Assembly (NCBI GenBank): GCA_014904985.1
Contig: MU129135.1
Coordinates: forward strand, 28,105 to 92,104
DNA length: 64,000 nucleotides
Origin: Hydnum rufescens UP504
Lineage: Eukaryota > Basidiomycota > Agaricomycetes > Cantharellales > Hydnaceae
Reading direction: 5' to 3'
Part shown: piece after piece, positions 34,916 to 46,800 of the stretch
Position numbering within the stretch: position 1 is the first letter of the stretch
Layout of the letters: each line of letters opens with the position of its first letter
Program-made: the position numbers and the translations under genes
The notes under the pieces: generated by a model
Told to the model about the DNA's origin: nothing
The model's input: the letters and a program-made list of their open reading frames with translations, nothing else
The model's database searches: none

Positions 34916-36690
34916 TAAAAAGTGGCCTCTATGTCTCCCATGTAATCATTGATCTCTGGGCCAGAATTTGACTTCGACATAGCCTTCTCCGTATATAGCG
35001 TACGCAAGGAATCGTAACTACTTTAGTGGGTTAATAGCGTACTTCGTGCATTCAGCTACTGGGATGGATAACGCAAGTTTAGAGGTTGTTGAAAGGCAAC
35101 CATAGCTTGACATTGGAGGCTTCAGCCATAGGTTTCTGCTCAAAGTGAAAGGGAAGGTCAAAAGGAAATAATGGAAGAATAACGGTCTGTGTGGCAATGC
35201 CCGCTGGAAATGTGCATCCGATGCGCGCGTATCGGTATCAAAATTCCCATAGAATTCTAGAGAACCTGCCTAATTGAGTTCACGCATCAGCATCAGCAGC
35301 GAGGCAGCGAAATGCGCATCGACACGCATCCAGCACACGCATTACTGGTGTTGACGACGCTGTGTCAGATAGGCCATCCAGGGCTTTCTTATATTCTCAT
35401 GGCCTGTATAGTCTACCCCCGACGCCCAGAATTATCCACAATGTGGTCTCTATGCCTTGTTGTTAGTTACTAAATTTGGAAACACGAAGCAGCCTGGCGG
35501 CGAGCGAGTTCAATATACAGAATGCCCACGCTGCTTCCCAGTTATCTTGTTGGCGCCCCAATTCCGAAGTTTCATGACTGAATGCATTCAAGGAAGCTTC
35601 CCACAGATCAAACATGACGGAAATGGAGCTGCTTGGGATTGAGCCATTGTCAAAACATTAGCCTGCAAAGTTTCCCCGGATTAGTTTTCGCCGAGGTCCA
35701 TGAGGGCATTCTCTCTTCTATTGGGTCTCTTGCTGTGCAGTCGGGACCATTGTCACCAATGCATGCATCTCTCTCTTTCCCCGCGGCGTCCATATCGCTT
35801 ATACTGTAACCATTTGGAATTCATTTGGATCGCCTGATCCTCTGCCTCAGGAAGCTTATGCTTTTATATTCTGGGTTTTCAACCGAACGACTTGGGCAAT
35901 TCGGTGGGGTCTATTCGGGTCACAATGCCTGTACTCGTTCCCCGTCCTCCGAATCCACAAAGACGCAACCGTCTCCCCCGTCATGCTCCCGCTTCGCCCG
36001 GTACTATGCTACCTTGTGACCCAATTCGTGCTTCTCTGACTTGAATTAATGACCTTCCCGTCGATTATACTCATGCTTAGACGATCAGATTTACGTCGAG
36101 ATCGCACCAGTATCGCACCTCAAGATCGCTCAAATCTCGTAGTGGATTCGATCCTCCGCTCCGCTCTCGCACTCCTACTTGTATTGCCTTGTGGAGAAAT
36201 CTTTGGTTGTGCTTTCGATCGTATAGTTATGCATTGCTCTCCTGATCCGAGCGACATTGGAATCCTGCTCAGAGCCGGCACAGTGTTTCCGTTTTTCCCA
36301 TAATTCGTTACACAGTAAAGAGCATAGTGATGCTGCGACTTGGAGTCGATCAAAAGAGCAAGCCTCGTAGTAACCTTGTTATATCACTTTTCTGCTAGCA
36401 CTTGGCACTGTTATTTTTGGATCTGCTTTCAGACTGCAGTACAAAGAACCCACTGTTGTGAGACAAGTCGGTTGGGCAGTGGGTGAGGAGACAACAATCG
36501 TGTAATTTAATTTTAGGAGTATGCTCACGTAAGAAAATTGGGTCTCTTCAGCCAGATTCCCTGGTTAAATGTTTATTGGGGAGCGGGCTCACAAAACAGT
36601 GCAGTCACATGCAGGTGTGAGGCTCATTAGGAGGTCAGAACCTAGTCCCCCTGGGCAGTTTGCTAGTGATACTTATGGCAGCATGTTTTT
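34916..36690. other. Gene-poor 1.8 kb
   Basis: Frames up to 84 codons (36049-36303, plus) are unrecognised. Composition is like the gene-rich part, with CpG present, so it is not part of the repeat island. Upstream exons of the HNH relic or the F-box gene may hide here. Confidence 0.3.
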
Positions 36691-36699
36691 GCAAACCTT

Positions 36700-38034
36700 C
36701 ACAGCGCGGCCAGCAAGCTACGCGTACACCGTCTGATAGCTAAGTCGCGAGATCCGGACAGTCTGAATGTCCTGCGCCAACAGAATGCCCAAGCAGCCAT
36801 ACACACGCTCCCGAACGAGATCATCTCCGACATACTCGTATTTACTATCGCGGTCGGTCAGAAAGACGAGAAATCATTTCAGCGAGGGGTTTTATCCCAG
36901 AAGAATCGCTTCGCGTGTATGCGAGTGTGTACTATGTGGCGAGACTTAATAATAACTACCCCTCAAGCATGGGCGATCCTCCCGCACATCAATGGATTCA
37001 CTTCTCCACGCTGGACTCGCCTGTGTCTGGAACGATCGAAAAATGTAGACCTCGATATCGCTTTGTCGGACCCAGGGGATCACGATCGTGCCCAGCGGAA
37101 TCTGCAACGCACATTGGACATGATCATTCCCCGCCTGGATCAATGCGGCACCTTGAGTATCCTTTTCAGAACACGGCCTCTCGCTTCTTTTTTCCCTCTC
37201 CCAAAACCAATGTCTCGACTGCGAAGCCTTGGTCTCATTTGCCCACAATTTACATTACCCCATGGTGTTTCGCTCGTCGATGAGACTAGCCAATGCGTCC
37301 TACGGGTTCTCGTTATTTGGGCTCTTCATCTTCCAACGTCCCTCTTTGAGCACTTAAACACACGATTCATCACCGATCTTCACTTGACCTCCATCACGGG
37401 CATACCCCACCACGTCCTGGATATCATAAACAACTCTCCGTCCATCCAGAAGTTGTTTCTGGGAGAAGAAAGGTGCACTTCCGAGTTTGCGCCGGAGCCA
37501 GTTGCCGTAGCCGTCCATACTCCCCACCTAGTCACATTATGTTTCAGCGGATGCACGCTCCTCCAACATCTCAAAGCCTGGACAGCCCCCCAGCTCCTTG
37601 AATTGACGCTGTCTGCGCGGTCAAGACCATTTTGCTTTGGACCCGAGGACGCCTTCCATTTTCCTGTACTGCAGGCCCTAAGTGTCGGCTCGGTTGATGC
37701 CAACGATGAAAACCTCCATATTCTCTACAAAATCCTCCATAGTCATCCATCCTTAACTAATCTCCACATTCCATGTGACGCCGGCCTCTACAATGTTGTG
37801 TTTAGACCGCTTCTGATATCACCTCTGATGCCGAATCTTCGCACTCTCTACGTCGTTGCGCGAAGCCACGGCTATACCGACGCTTTGATCTATCTTCGTC
37901 ATCTTCTCGATAGGCGGCCCGATATACGCGTTACACTGGTGAATGGCGGGAAGATACCAAAACAGTTTTGGCCTGGTCATGCTGCGGCGAACCTCGAGTC
38001 AGATTTTCCAGCCAGAGTGTCAATCAAGGCGTGA
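36700..38034 (+). CDS. F-box-like protein with leucine-rich-type C-terminus
   Basis: F-box proteins recruit targets to SCF ubiquitin ligases; basidiomycetes have many. In the frame of the long exon the upstream sequence already reads AASKLRVHRLIAKSRD and SLNVLRQQNAQAAIHTLPNE, an F-box start (LPNEIISDIL) preceded by a short helix. Next comes CMRVCTMWRDLIITTPQAWA, the classical second half of the F-box. The remaining 330 residues show LRR-like spacing, e.g. LRSLGLICPQFTLPHG, LVTLCFSGCTLLQHLKAW, PSLTNLHIPCDAG and MPNLRTLYVVARSH, with the stop at 38034. No methionine precedes the F-box in frame before an upstream TGA near 36664; the first ATG, at 36919, would cut the F-box. So either an upstream exon is missing or the gene is 5'-truncated. 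Confidence 0.72.
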   Translation, partial: HSAASKLRVHRLIAKSRDPDSLNVLRQQNAQAAIHTLPNEIISDILVFTIAVGQKDEKSFQRGVLSQKNRFACMRVCTMWRDLIITTPQAWAILPHINGFTSPRWTRLCLERSKNVDLDIALSDPGDHDRAQRNLQRTLDMIIPRLDQCGTLSILFRTRPLASFFPLPKPMSRLRSLGLICPQFTLPHGVSLVDETSQCVLRVLVIWALHLPTSLFEHLNTRFITDLHLTSITGIPHHVLDIINNSPSIQKLFLGEERCTSEFAPEPVAVAVHTPHLVTLCFSGCTLLQHLKAWTAPQLLELTLSARSRPFCFGPEDAFHFPVLQALSVGSVDANDENLHILYKILHSHPSLTNLHIPCDAGLYNVVFRPLLISPLMPNLRTLYVVARSHGYTDALIYLRHLLDRRPDIRVTLVNGGKIPKQFWPGHAAANLESDFPARVSIKA

Positions 38035-38504
38035 TTGCACTGTTATAGCTCACCCACACCCTGCGGGTGAATATTCATTGGCTCTGCCATCAACCATGAC
38101 CTGTGAGCCCATATGCACGCACATGGCAGAAGTCATGGCCAATATTGTACTTTTTGGACTTGCAATGTATCATCTCTGTGTTGATGTTATTGTGCCAGAA
38201 TATTATGCACAGTCTTTGACTGGTCAATGAACCAACCCCTCATATTTCTTACATAGTTTTTGTACCAAATTTAAAGTGAAATGGGTGGACAGAAAATGAA
38301 GAGTGGGGCCATAAAGATAATTTTTGGAATGATTCAATTGCTCTGCAAGTATTTTTCCATTTCTTGAGTGCATTGGAAATTTGTAGGATGTGTGTCAGGA
38401 ACAAATTGATATTTGCCTCTGCCCTCAGAGCTACCCAGCAGACTTTTGTTCCCACATCAATCTTATCACTGATGGTGCCCTCCCACTTATGCTTGCTGAA
38501 GTTA

Positions 38505-38680
38505 GGTTACAAACCCTGGAAACCTGAGTTCAAACCTGAACCTGACTGCAGGTCAGGTTAAGTTCAGGTTTTGGGCCCCCAGGTTTTCAGGTTCAGGTTA
38601 GGTTCAGGTTTTGGTTAAGTTCAAGTTTTGTCCAAATGGGGCAAAACCTGACCTGAACCTGACTTTGGCAACCATAAGTC
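38505..38680. repeat. CAGGTT/AACCTG-rich repeat block, copy 1
   Basis: Dense imperfect runs of AACCTGAACCTGAC and their complement CAGGTTCAGGTT. The block flanks, including TTGGCAACCATAAG, are shared in inverted orientation with 57410-58140. It is probably a compositionally simple end of a dispersed element. Confidence 0.75.
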
Positions 38681-38839
38681 CAATGGATTGACAATAATTT
38701 GACTCATGTTCATGGCAGAGGAATATAGCAAAATTGTGGATTCCTGGGGAGTAGGATTCCAGTTGATTCATTAATGAACAAATGGTGAGGGAATTAATGA
38801 GCAGAATGACAATTAATAAATTTGTTTGTAAAGGAATTT

Positions 38840-39205
38840 GACTTCAGATGAGGATTCTATGGTGTAGGGATTTATCCCTCCAACACTGGCTATGTGATAA
38901 AATATCTGGTGGAAGCAGGGGGACAGGGGAAATGTACAGAAAAAGAAATGAAGTCAAAAGCTTCAAAACAGATTCCCTTGAGGAATGGTGGAATAGGTCA
39001 CCCTGAACATCCTCTCCTTTGGATATAAGACTACCAGGTGATATTCAATATTTGAAAATTGGAAGGGGGAATGGTCTCCTGAGACATGGGGGAGATTTGT
39101 ATGTAGAATGCTGAATTCTTTGTTTGAGATGCCCTTCATATTGTTGGATAGGCATTTTTAATACCTTTCTATGTGTGGTCATTGTGTACAAATTGGATAA
39201 GAACT
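38840..39205 (+). repeat. Dispersed repeat, copy 1 (CpG-decayed, internally deleted)
   Basis: It shares long stretches with 59820-60190, e.g. GTCAAAAGCTTCAAAAC, GATTCCCTTGAGGAATG and TTTGAAAATTGGAAGGGGGA, and GGCATTTTTAATACCTTTCT near the end. It lacks about 85 bp present in that copy between the first two of these. Many differences are CG in the other copy versus TG or CA here. Part of the repeat also matches 58820-59070 on the other strand. Confidence 0.8.
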
Positions 39206-39610
39206 GATGGAGAAAATCAAAAAATACATCTTCTGATTATGAACCAGCTAATAGAATCATCCCAGAAGCTTCAGTTTTCATCCAATAAACACATAATCAG
39301 TATCATTCAACAGGTATTGATCACATATTTTAGGTAACTACATTCATGAGTGAATCGGATAAGAATTGACTTTGAAAAGCAAGACATACTCCTTGAGAGT
39401 ATGAGTCATATAGTAAAATTGTTCCAGAGAGCACAGTTTTGATTTGTTTGTCTCATAATTGGTATTGTTAGATAGATGTGATTTATAGCTTTCTGTGTGT
39501 TATTTTTTCAAAATGTTCCAATAAAAACTGATGGAGAAACTCAACAAATACTCCTTGAGAGTGCTACATTTGCCCCTATTTGATTATGTAACCAGTCCAT
39601 GAGTTGGAAG
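39190..39610 (+). repeat. Degenerate tandem repeat, unit about 163 bp
   Basis: Three diverged units start with ATAAGAACTGATGGAGAAA (about 39196), ATAAGAATTGACTTTGAAAA (about 39358) and ATAAAAACTGATGGAGAAA (about 39522). ATACTCCTTGAGAGT recurs in the second and third. Spacing is about 162-164 bp. Confidence 0.6.
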
Positions 39611-40160
39611 GAGTCAATTGCTGGACCTGGATTACATAACACAAATTTGCAAAACTGCCCCCAAGGCAACAGGTAATTGTAGAAGTACAAGTATATCTGG
39701 GTCAAAGAAATGCAATTTGGACTATTTCAGCTCTAAGTCCTGTTGAACAGCCACACTAGTAAAGCTGGGCAGCCTAGACATATAATTAGGTAACCTGGTA
39801 AGGCTAGTCTTGTGACTTTAATCCATAAATGGAGTTCAATATCCAAGGAGACCTTTAGGGCCATAGTAACCCTAAAATTAGACCTCATAAAGGTGCCATG
39901 GCAACATCATCAGGAGATGCTGTGCTCTTCTAGAACATGGGCTGTGCCTGTTCAGAACCATTGCAGTGCTACACTCTTCTAGAACATATGAGTTGTAGGG
40001 TATTTTAGGGTAGAACAATAAGTTCATTTAAGAACAATAGAGCATGAGTCATAGATTATTTTTAGGATAGAACAATAGGTTCATTTCCCATCCTTCTATA
40101 ACCAGACAGGGGAATGCTTTGTAATAGGGGCTCTCTGTCAGGCATAAAAGAAGGGGGAAT

Positions 40161-40246
40161 CTTAGGGCCTGTTCAGATACCCCAGAAATGGTTCAAAGAA
40201 ATGCATTTCTTTGAAATGTTTCTGGGGTATCTGAACAGGCCCTTAG
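40161..40246. mobile_element. 76-bp palindromic mini-element with CTTAG target duplication
   Basis: The element at 40166-40241 is an almost loopless inverted repeat: arms 40166-40203 and 40204-40241 match at 35 of 38 positions and begin GGCCTGTTCAGATACC. Identical CTTAG pentamers flank it at 40161-40165 and 40242-40246. This is the structure expected of a foldback or MITE-type DNA transposon remnant. It has no coding capacity. Confidence 0.75.
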
Positions 40247-40620
40247 GTAGAAAGCAAGAAAATCTGGAGGTAGCTCCCAGAAATCTCTCTATTCTTCACT
40301 CACTTAGACCACCTTAGACACTAGATAAAGTTCTACAGTAGAAAAGGAGAAATCTAACTTCATAAATATTGGAAGACCAAGCCCTCAGCAGCTTAGCATA
40401 AATAAGTCTAGCACAGCTCATCAAGAGGTAAATATTCAGTATACAAGGAAAAGATTTAAGGCCCTTAGTAACCTGTAACAAGTCTTACCTAAGTTCTTGA
40501 TTGACTTCACACCCTTCTCATGCTCTAGCCCCTATACATCAACCTCTCAACCTTTCACCTCGTTCATCAGAACTCTCCACACTCTCTCAATCCCTATATC
40601 CAGTCCTTGATTCTTATGCC

Positions 40621-40763
40621 TACATCAGGAAAACTGGATGTCCTCCAGAGCTCCTACCATGATTTGGAGGCTCTAGAGCACTGCTCTGCAGTGCTTTGGA
40701 AGTTCTGGAGGCTCCAGAGTCCCAAAGCTTCTGGAGCTCCTCCATCTGTTCTCCCCTGATGTA
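40621..40763. mobile_element. 143-bp inverted-repeat element
   Basis: It begins TACATCAGG and ends CCTGATGTA, with further pairing of the arms (GGAGCTC against GAGCTCC), and a nested palindromic centre, AGCACTGCTCTGCAGTGCT, near 40678-40696. Rich in CTCCAGAG/CTCTGGAG-type pieces, it looks like a MITE-like or foldback element. No clear target duplication was seen. Confidence 0.55.
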
Positions 40764-41442
40764 TCTCAGTAGTAAGAACCAGTTCCTGGTCATTTACTTA
40801 AGACTAAGTTTAGACTCTGTCACTTGGCCTGCTCTTGTTTTCTTCTGAATATCAGGAGAAAACCCCTACAATGGGTACCTGCAAAATATTGCATATATGG
40901 TGTTGCACATACATTAAAAAAAGTACCATAAATAGGTATTGAACCCTAGTCTTTCACACATATGTAAAGTTAGTCACACCACAGCCACCTTCACCATAGC
41001 AACAACCATTGTACTGTTCTTGCCTCATAGAAAACTCACAAAGAATCAGCAGATATGGGGTGAAATATCACTCCTCCCTTGCAGGGATTGCCCCAGTGGG
41101 GTCAAACTTCTAGGTTTCCAAAACTGGTGCAATAGCCTAAGCAGTAGGACTTGGAGGTGGCAGCTGCCCACTGGAGAGGAGACAAGCTTACATGAGATTC
41201 ATGAGCATGTGAGCAGTTCAGGTGTTTTGGCAAAGGCAAAAACAGAAACTGGTTGGAAGGAGGATGGTTTCACAGTAGGGTCTCAAAAACATCCTCAAAA
41301 ACAGTGTTTTTGATATATTGTCCATTATTGTTTTTGGGTATTATAGGTGTGTTTTTGTACTGTTTTTAACCATGTTTTTATACATTTTTCTCTATTGTGA
41401 AAGACCCTATTCAGACATGCCTTAGATGTGTTGATAGTGAGA

Positions 41443-41493
41443 ACATCTCTTAAGTGGTTTAGAGATGCAAACCAAAACCACCTAAGAGGTGCT
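41443..41493. repeat. Short hairpin
   Basis: The inverted repeat ACATCTCTTAAGTGGTTT (41443-41460) pairs with AAACCACCTAAGAGGTGC (41476-41493) around a 15-base loop, with a few mismatches. It could be one end of another small element. A (TCTG)n microsatellite follows at about 41511-41528. Confidence 0.5.
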
Positions 41494-41856
41494 ATTTGAG
41501 GGTAGGGAGCTGTCTGTCTGTCTGTCTGATAGTTCTTCCATGATTTTCTCATAGTCTTATCTCACCTGTTCCTGCCATGCCTTGTATCTGCCAGCCATCT
41601 GATTAGACAGAACCAATGGCTTCAAAAGTTCAGCCAAGCTTGAATCCCAAGTCAATCCCTGAAATGGTTTGGCTTCAGACATAAGCCAAGCCTTTCAGAA
41701 GTTACATAGAGCCACCAAGCCAAGTTGCCACAACACCCAAATCAAAAGCACCCGGGAAGTGCAACAACCCTGCCAAGGCAAGAAACATCCAAATTTCGGG
41801 GTATGGATGTCATGTAATCAGACTAACATCATACAGCAGAAGTAATCCAATGATTC

Positions 41857-43534
41857 TCATCCATCATCAACAGGAACCTCCTCGACTTCTTGAACATCCA
41901 ATCCTTCAGCTTTTGCAGTCTCGATTGCAGCCTGTTTCCTCCTTTTGACATACTCCAGGATGCCACCAAGGATGTCTCTTTGCCCTAAAGTATTTTCATT
42001 GGTGGCCTCAGCACAAGAGCTATGAGGGATAATAAACAGTTGCAAAGCATGTGCAACAGACCTTGAACATATTCTATGATCATTTCCGTTACATCAGGTC
42101 GTACCGCGGGAGGATTAGGAGATGACGTGAATGACGTGAGATCTGGCAGGGCGTCGATCTTGCGCGCGACCATATCTTTCAGGGCTTCACATACCTCAAG
42201 TGTCACTTCCCACCCACCCTCCATTGATGTGACCGACTCGTCATCTTCACCGCTCGTCAACACCATCATCTCTACCTCAGCCCATAGATCTCTCATTCCA
42301 TTACAGCCTGCTAGAGTGAACACATCACGGCTAATTTCGTGCCTATGTGCGCTCCCCCCGAGTTTAAGCACGATAGTATCTTCAGGGTTCGAGGGTATGA
42401 TGAAACCGTAGCCAAGTAGTAGTTCCGAATTGGGTTTTGGGCCATAGTTGTTAAAGACTTCGGTCTGGGCGAGGGTGGGGGAACGAAGGAGTAGGGTCGC
42501 ATGTAACGCTGACTTGTTGAGGTTGTGAGTTGTGGTTGTTGGTGTGGATGGGGCAGAACTGGTCACGAGCCACGAGACGGGATGCCGTCGGGCATGGTTC
42601 AAGCAGTCGAGAATGGGAAGTAAAATTGAGTATGATGCATCTGACGGAGAGGTAGTTGGAGATGCGGAAAGCAACGAGGAAGGAAAGCCACGCGACGATA
42701 GATATGTTGCAGCAGTCACATAGCGATCCCTTTGTTTCGGGTAAGTTTCTGACGAAGCACATTTAGGTATCTACTCGCCATGTAAATTTCTCCGCCCAAA
42801 TGGTGTTCACGTCCGACAGCAAGTCGCGTACTTGCCTCCATTCAGTTTGCCATTCCTTCTGTCGGTCCTCCGTGGCGCCATACAAGTTTGTTCCCTTCAG
42901 CAATTCAAGTTCAGCGGCAGTGAATTGCATGGGGGTCCGGAGTTGGTCTGGTGAGGGAAAGGTGTTGATATATGGGGCATGTTTGAAGTGTACTGCGGAG
43001 GGAGAAGTTTTTGAATCACTGCACCACGACCAGATGGCTCAGCACCTCCCGTACAACGATGAAGAATAGGAACAAAATCCCTCACGTAGAACCAGACGAT
43101 CTCGGATCTGACAATATAACCCAATGCAGCACGATATAAGAACACACAATTTGCCTTTCGCTTAGTTGCTCAGCTCTGTAAAGTAGGGTATCGCTTTGGG
43201 GCGATCCCTTCTTGCGAGACGTATTCGAATCCCAGATGCAAGCTTTAAGTGCTCCGATGGCTAGATCTCGCGTGATCGCAAGATCAAACGGACAGGATAG
43301 AACAGTAGTGTTGGGTAAGATATCCTTGGATGCTAATACAGATGTCCCCCTAGGTCCTGCGGTGCCCGAAGCAGGAAACACGCGGTTGGGCCCAATCGAA
43401 CACTCAGGGACGTGAATAATAATGAAGCACAGACCTGATAAGAAAGTGAGGGCTGGATGTATGTAGCCACCGTTGGCTCTAACCCAATTGCGAAATGCCT
43501 TGAACTGGGGGGTCTCCGATGGGTTGGCGGACAT
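41857..43534 (-). CDS. SET-domain protein lysine methyltransferase (Rubisco-LSMT/Rkm type)
   Basis: Members methylate ribosomal proteins and other non-histone targets. The start at 43534 gives MSANPSETPQFKAFRNWVRA followed by NGGYIHPAL, the typical opening, then after an intron GTSVLASKDILPNTTVLSCP (SET N-part) and YRAEQLSERQIVCSYIVLHW. The middle exons read LELLKGTNLYGATED-like and WQTEWRQVRDLLSD-like sequence on the minus strand around 42790-42910. Next is STRGFPSSLL-like sequence and LPILDCLNHARRHPVSWLV, then the signature FNNYGPKPNSELLLGYGF. The C-terminal substrate-binding region ends EEVPVDDG at 41857. Several introns join adequately. The gene borders the CpG-poor island on its 3' side. 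Confidence 0.88.
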
Positions 43535-43880
43535 TAAGGGGAGGGGTCGCTGTTAACGATTGTTATGTCCCTCTCATCGATGGCGGTATTTGCATCCGGG
43601 GCGCGATCCTAACTGAATTGTAATCGACTCCGAAGTCTAAAAACCAGGTACAAAGGGCATCTGAACAAAGGGCGCGCGCCGGTCACATGCAACGCATGCG
43701 TTCACTTAAGCCTGCGTGGCCAAGCTGCCATGAAAGACCATGAGATAATGCGTATTATAGTGATTACTGATAGCTAAAACATGAGCACGACGACCACCTC
43801 GCAAGGCTTCTAGACCGCGGAAACAATCCTGACCAAACAATTCGTTAGTTGGTCATGTCGATCCACGTGCAGCAGAGGAC
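43535..43880. other. Spacer between SET gene and Vps1
   Basis: About 346 bp, no coding signal. It holds the SET gene promoter and the Vps1 3' end, both on the minus strand. Confidence 0.35.
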
Positions 43881-46800
43881 CTACTCATCCGCTTTGTTCA
43901 GCGCATTCAACATCGATACAACCTCCTTCCGCCGGCTCACTACAAACTCACTCTCCTTCAGCAGATCGTCCAACACCTCCGGTTTATATAACTCCTGTAA
44001 CAACTCCCGTTGCAAGTTCTCCTTCGCATGGGACACCAGGGTGAGACTGATCCCCTTCGGGACCATATCGATCATTTCTCGTTTCACGATATTGAAATAC
44101 GAATGTATGAGAAGCTCTGGACAAGATTATTAGGGAGGCATTTTTCCAAGGGAGTCTAAAGGCCATACTTATGACTTCGTCTCCATAGTCTCCCGCTCAC
44201 TGAGGGCCTGTTGTGGCCGGATGACAGCAGGCGGCTGTGGCATACAATGAGCATCAATGCAAGGGAGTGATGAGCGAGGATGCCACCTACCGCGTCCATG
44301 ACAGGCCCAGCCTTCTTCTTGGTCCCCTTGACACCAGCAAAAAAACTCCCAAAGAATCCAGGTTCATCCTTCTTTAACTCAACGTCCAGATCCTTGTTAT
44401 TGTTAACTTGCCCGGGAGCGAGCTTGCCGGACTTTGGATCGGGAGTTGGAGGGGGAGGCTTATTTGCATTCATCCGTTCAGTCACGATTGTCATGGCCTA
44501 AAAGACGGGGCCTTAGTGCTCTGGAGTGCATTGGCATTCTCTGACGCTCGGGGATAATTCACCTTCTGTCCATTGAGAAAATCCGGGTGTGTTGTGTTCA
44601 TGTAGCAGGCTTGCATACTATAGTCTTGATTAACTGCATGTACGCAGTCATTGAGAGAGACTCACGCGACCAGATCGCTCACTAATGCATTGGTAGGGAC
44701 CATAGCAGCCTTGAAGAAATTGATCACGACTGCATTAAAGCGTTCCCGCAGAGCGGGGTACCTGCGAAATGTTTGCTATAATTAAAAGTAATCATCCAGC
44801 CTCTTCGTCGATATACTGGCAGAAACTCTTGGACCACTCACAATTTTTGCTAGAAGCTGTCCAAGTATTCGGATAAGTTCATCATACACCAGTTGGCAAC
44901 ATTTGAGACTCGGCTCTTCTAAGCGCCTGATCTGCTGCTTGACAATGACTTCAAAAGCAGTTGTCCCAACAAACAATGCGGGCGTAGATCCCTATGTGTG
45001 ATGCCTCCAGAGGTTAGACGTCACTGGCAAACGTCAACATCGTATGAAACGAACCGAGGAATTATAAAGGATGGTTCGAATATCTCCATCTTTGACTTGG
45101 TCAAAGGGATCAATGCTTTTGACGCCATTGTTGAAAAGTTCATGAAAGACAAACGAAATGCGTGCCCCTCCTGAAAGCTCATTCAAGGACAGGTCATTTG
45201 TGTTACCATCGATAACTGTTCTAAATTCATTTGTGAACTCCGTAATTGTGGATAAGACGACATTTCTCTGCGAATCGTTGGAAGGTTAGGCGGCACCTTA
45301 TTTGGGAGTCAAGGACTAAAGCAGCATACCGATGCGTCGCCCATTGGTCCACCAAGAGTCTGAAGCTCCGCGTTGAACTTCTGCAACTGCTGTTGAATAC
45401 GAGTTTTGATGTCTGGGAGCGTCGCTCGAATCTGGACAGGTACCGTGCAATAGGTCAATGGTAAGCCCAGTCAGCTTCCACTGGTCAAGGAGCGCACGTG
45501 ATGCATCAAGATCTGGACAAAATAACGACTGCCGTTGGATGGACATAGAACGAGGCCAGAATATTTGGCACACATACCAAATTAAGTTTCCGAGCAAGGA
45601 AGGGCGTGCCGCAAAATTGGGCCTTACTCTGATAGCTTAAGTGGTTTTCGAAGAAGTTACGTTCAAACTCGAGAGCGGATGTGATGGATTTCCCAGTCTC
45701 GATGTCGCGCTGGCCTCGGTTGACCACCGGCACCTGAAATTTCTCTGGTCAACCCTGGAGACGGTGATGAAGCGTAAAGACGGACATATCCAAGACGCAA
45801 GGGGATACTGAAAATAACAAGGCTCAGGGCAGAGAATAACGACAGGAGGGAACAAGATTCACATTCGACCGGCGAGGATGTCGACGACATCTGTCCCTGT
45901 ATCCCTGAGAACGAGGGAATTCAGGATACGATGATAGGCAGATGCAGAAATATCCCACATGAGGTCAACTTTAGTCAAAACACCAATAGTTCGAGTTCCT
46001 TCAGGGTCCACATCTCGAGCGAGTTTCAGTCCATCCGAGTTAGCGAGATCTGCGTTCGCCGAGGTAACGGCAAGAATGATGCATCCTGGCTTGGAAATGT
46101 ATTTCAAGATCATCTCCCGGATTTGTTTTTCGATATCGCGCGGTTGATCGCCAACAGGGACCTAAGCTTAAAATTAGTGACTGTCCATGGCGTTACGACA
46201 CAACGCACCTTAGTCAGACCAGGAAGGTCAACCATAGTGAGGGTGACCACTGAAGATGCTCGTTAAACATATTGGTAATGGGAGATCGGTGAGATACTGA
46301 CCATTAGGAGAGAATATCCGAAGATTGATGGGAACAGGTGAGATGCCTGCATTCTTACCGGTTTTGGCTTCGGTGTCTTTGATGATCTCCTTTCGAATCG
46401 CCTCAAAATCGTGGAATTTCTGGCCAGGTAGATGTAAGAACTCGCCCCATTCGTGTTCATTGGCGGCCTTATCAGTCCCTTTGTCTATGAATCATGCATG
46501 AGCGATGCGACGTAGTCTGTGGTAGAATTAGAGTGACCTATTTTCCCGTTCGCTGTTGGTTGGGATGGGATGGGTCTGTTGATCAATTGGAGTACCTACA
46601 GATCATGCGATCAGACGGCTTGGAACTTTAACAAAAGATGAGACGAACCAGGGGTCTCCGTGTGACAATACCGTTCCCACGAGGCAGAAAATCCCGGCCT
46701 TGAATGGAGATAACTTCAAAGACATGGTAACATCCAGGACACAGTGCACCACCTACCAACAACGTTCTTGTGGATTACACGCAGATGAGCACCGAATGGA

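Larger units (their letters stand above)
38035..41856. repeat. CpG-depleted repeat island
   Basis: About 3.8 kb with no recognisable gene, AT-rich and almost free of CpG dinucleotides from about 38640 on, in sharp contrast to both flanks. It contains a CAGGTT-rich block, a copy of a dispersed repeat, degenerate tandem units of about 163 bp, and at least two short inverted-repeat elements (listed separately). The pattern fits old transposable-element DNA eroded by methylcytosine deamination. No transposase or reverse transcriptase motif survives. Confidence 0.75.

Noticed and set aside
38035..41856. Retrotransposon or DNA transposon coding region
   Set aside because: No reverse transcriptase, integrase or transposase motif in any frame; only non-coding repeats remain.
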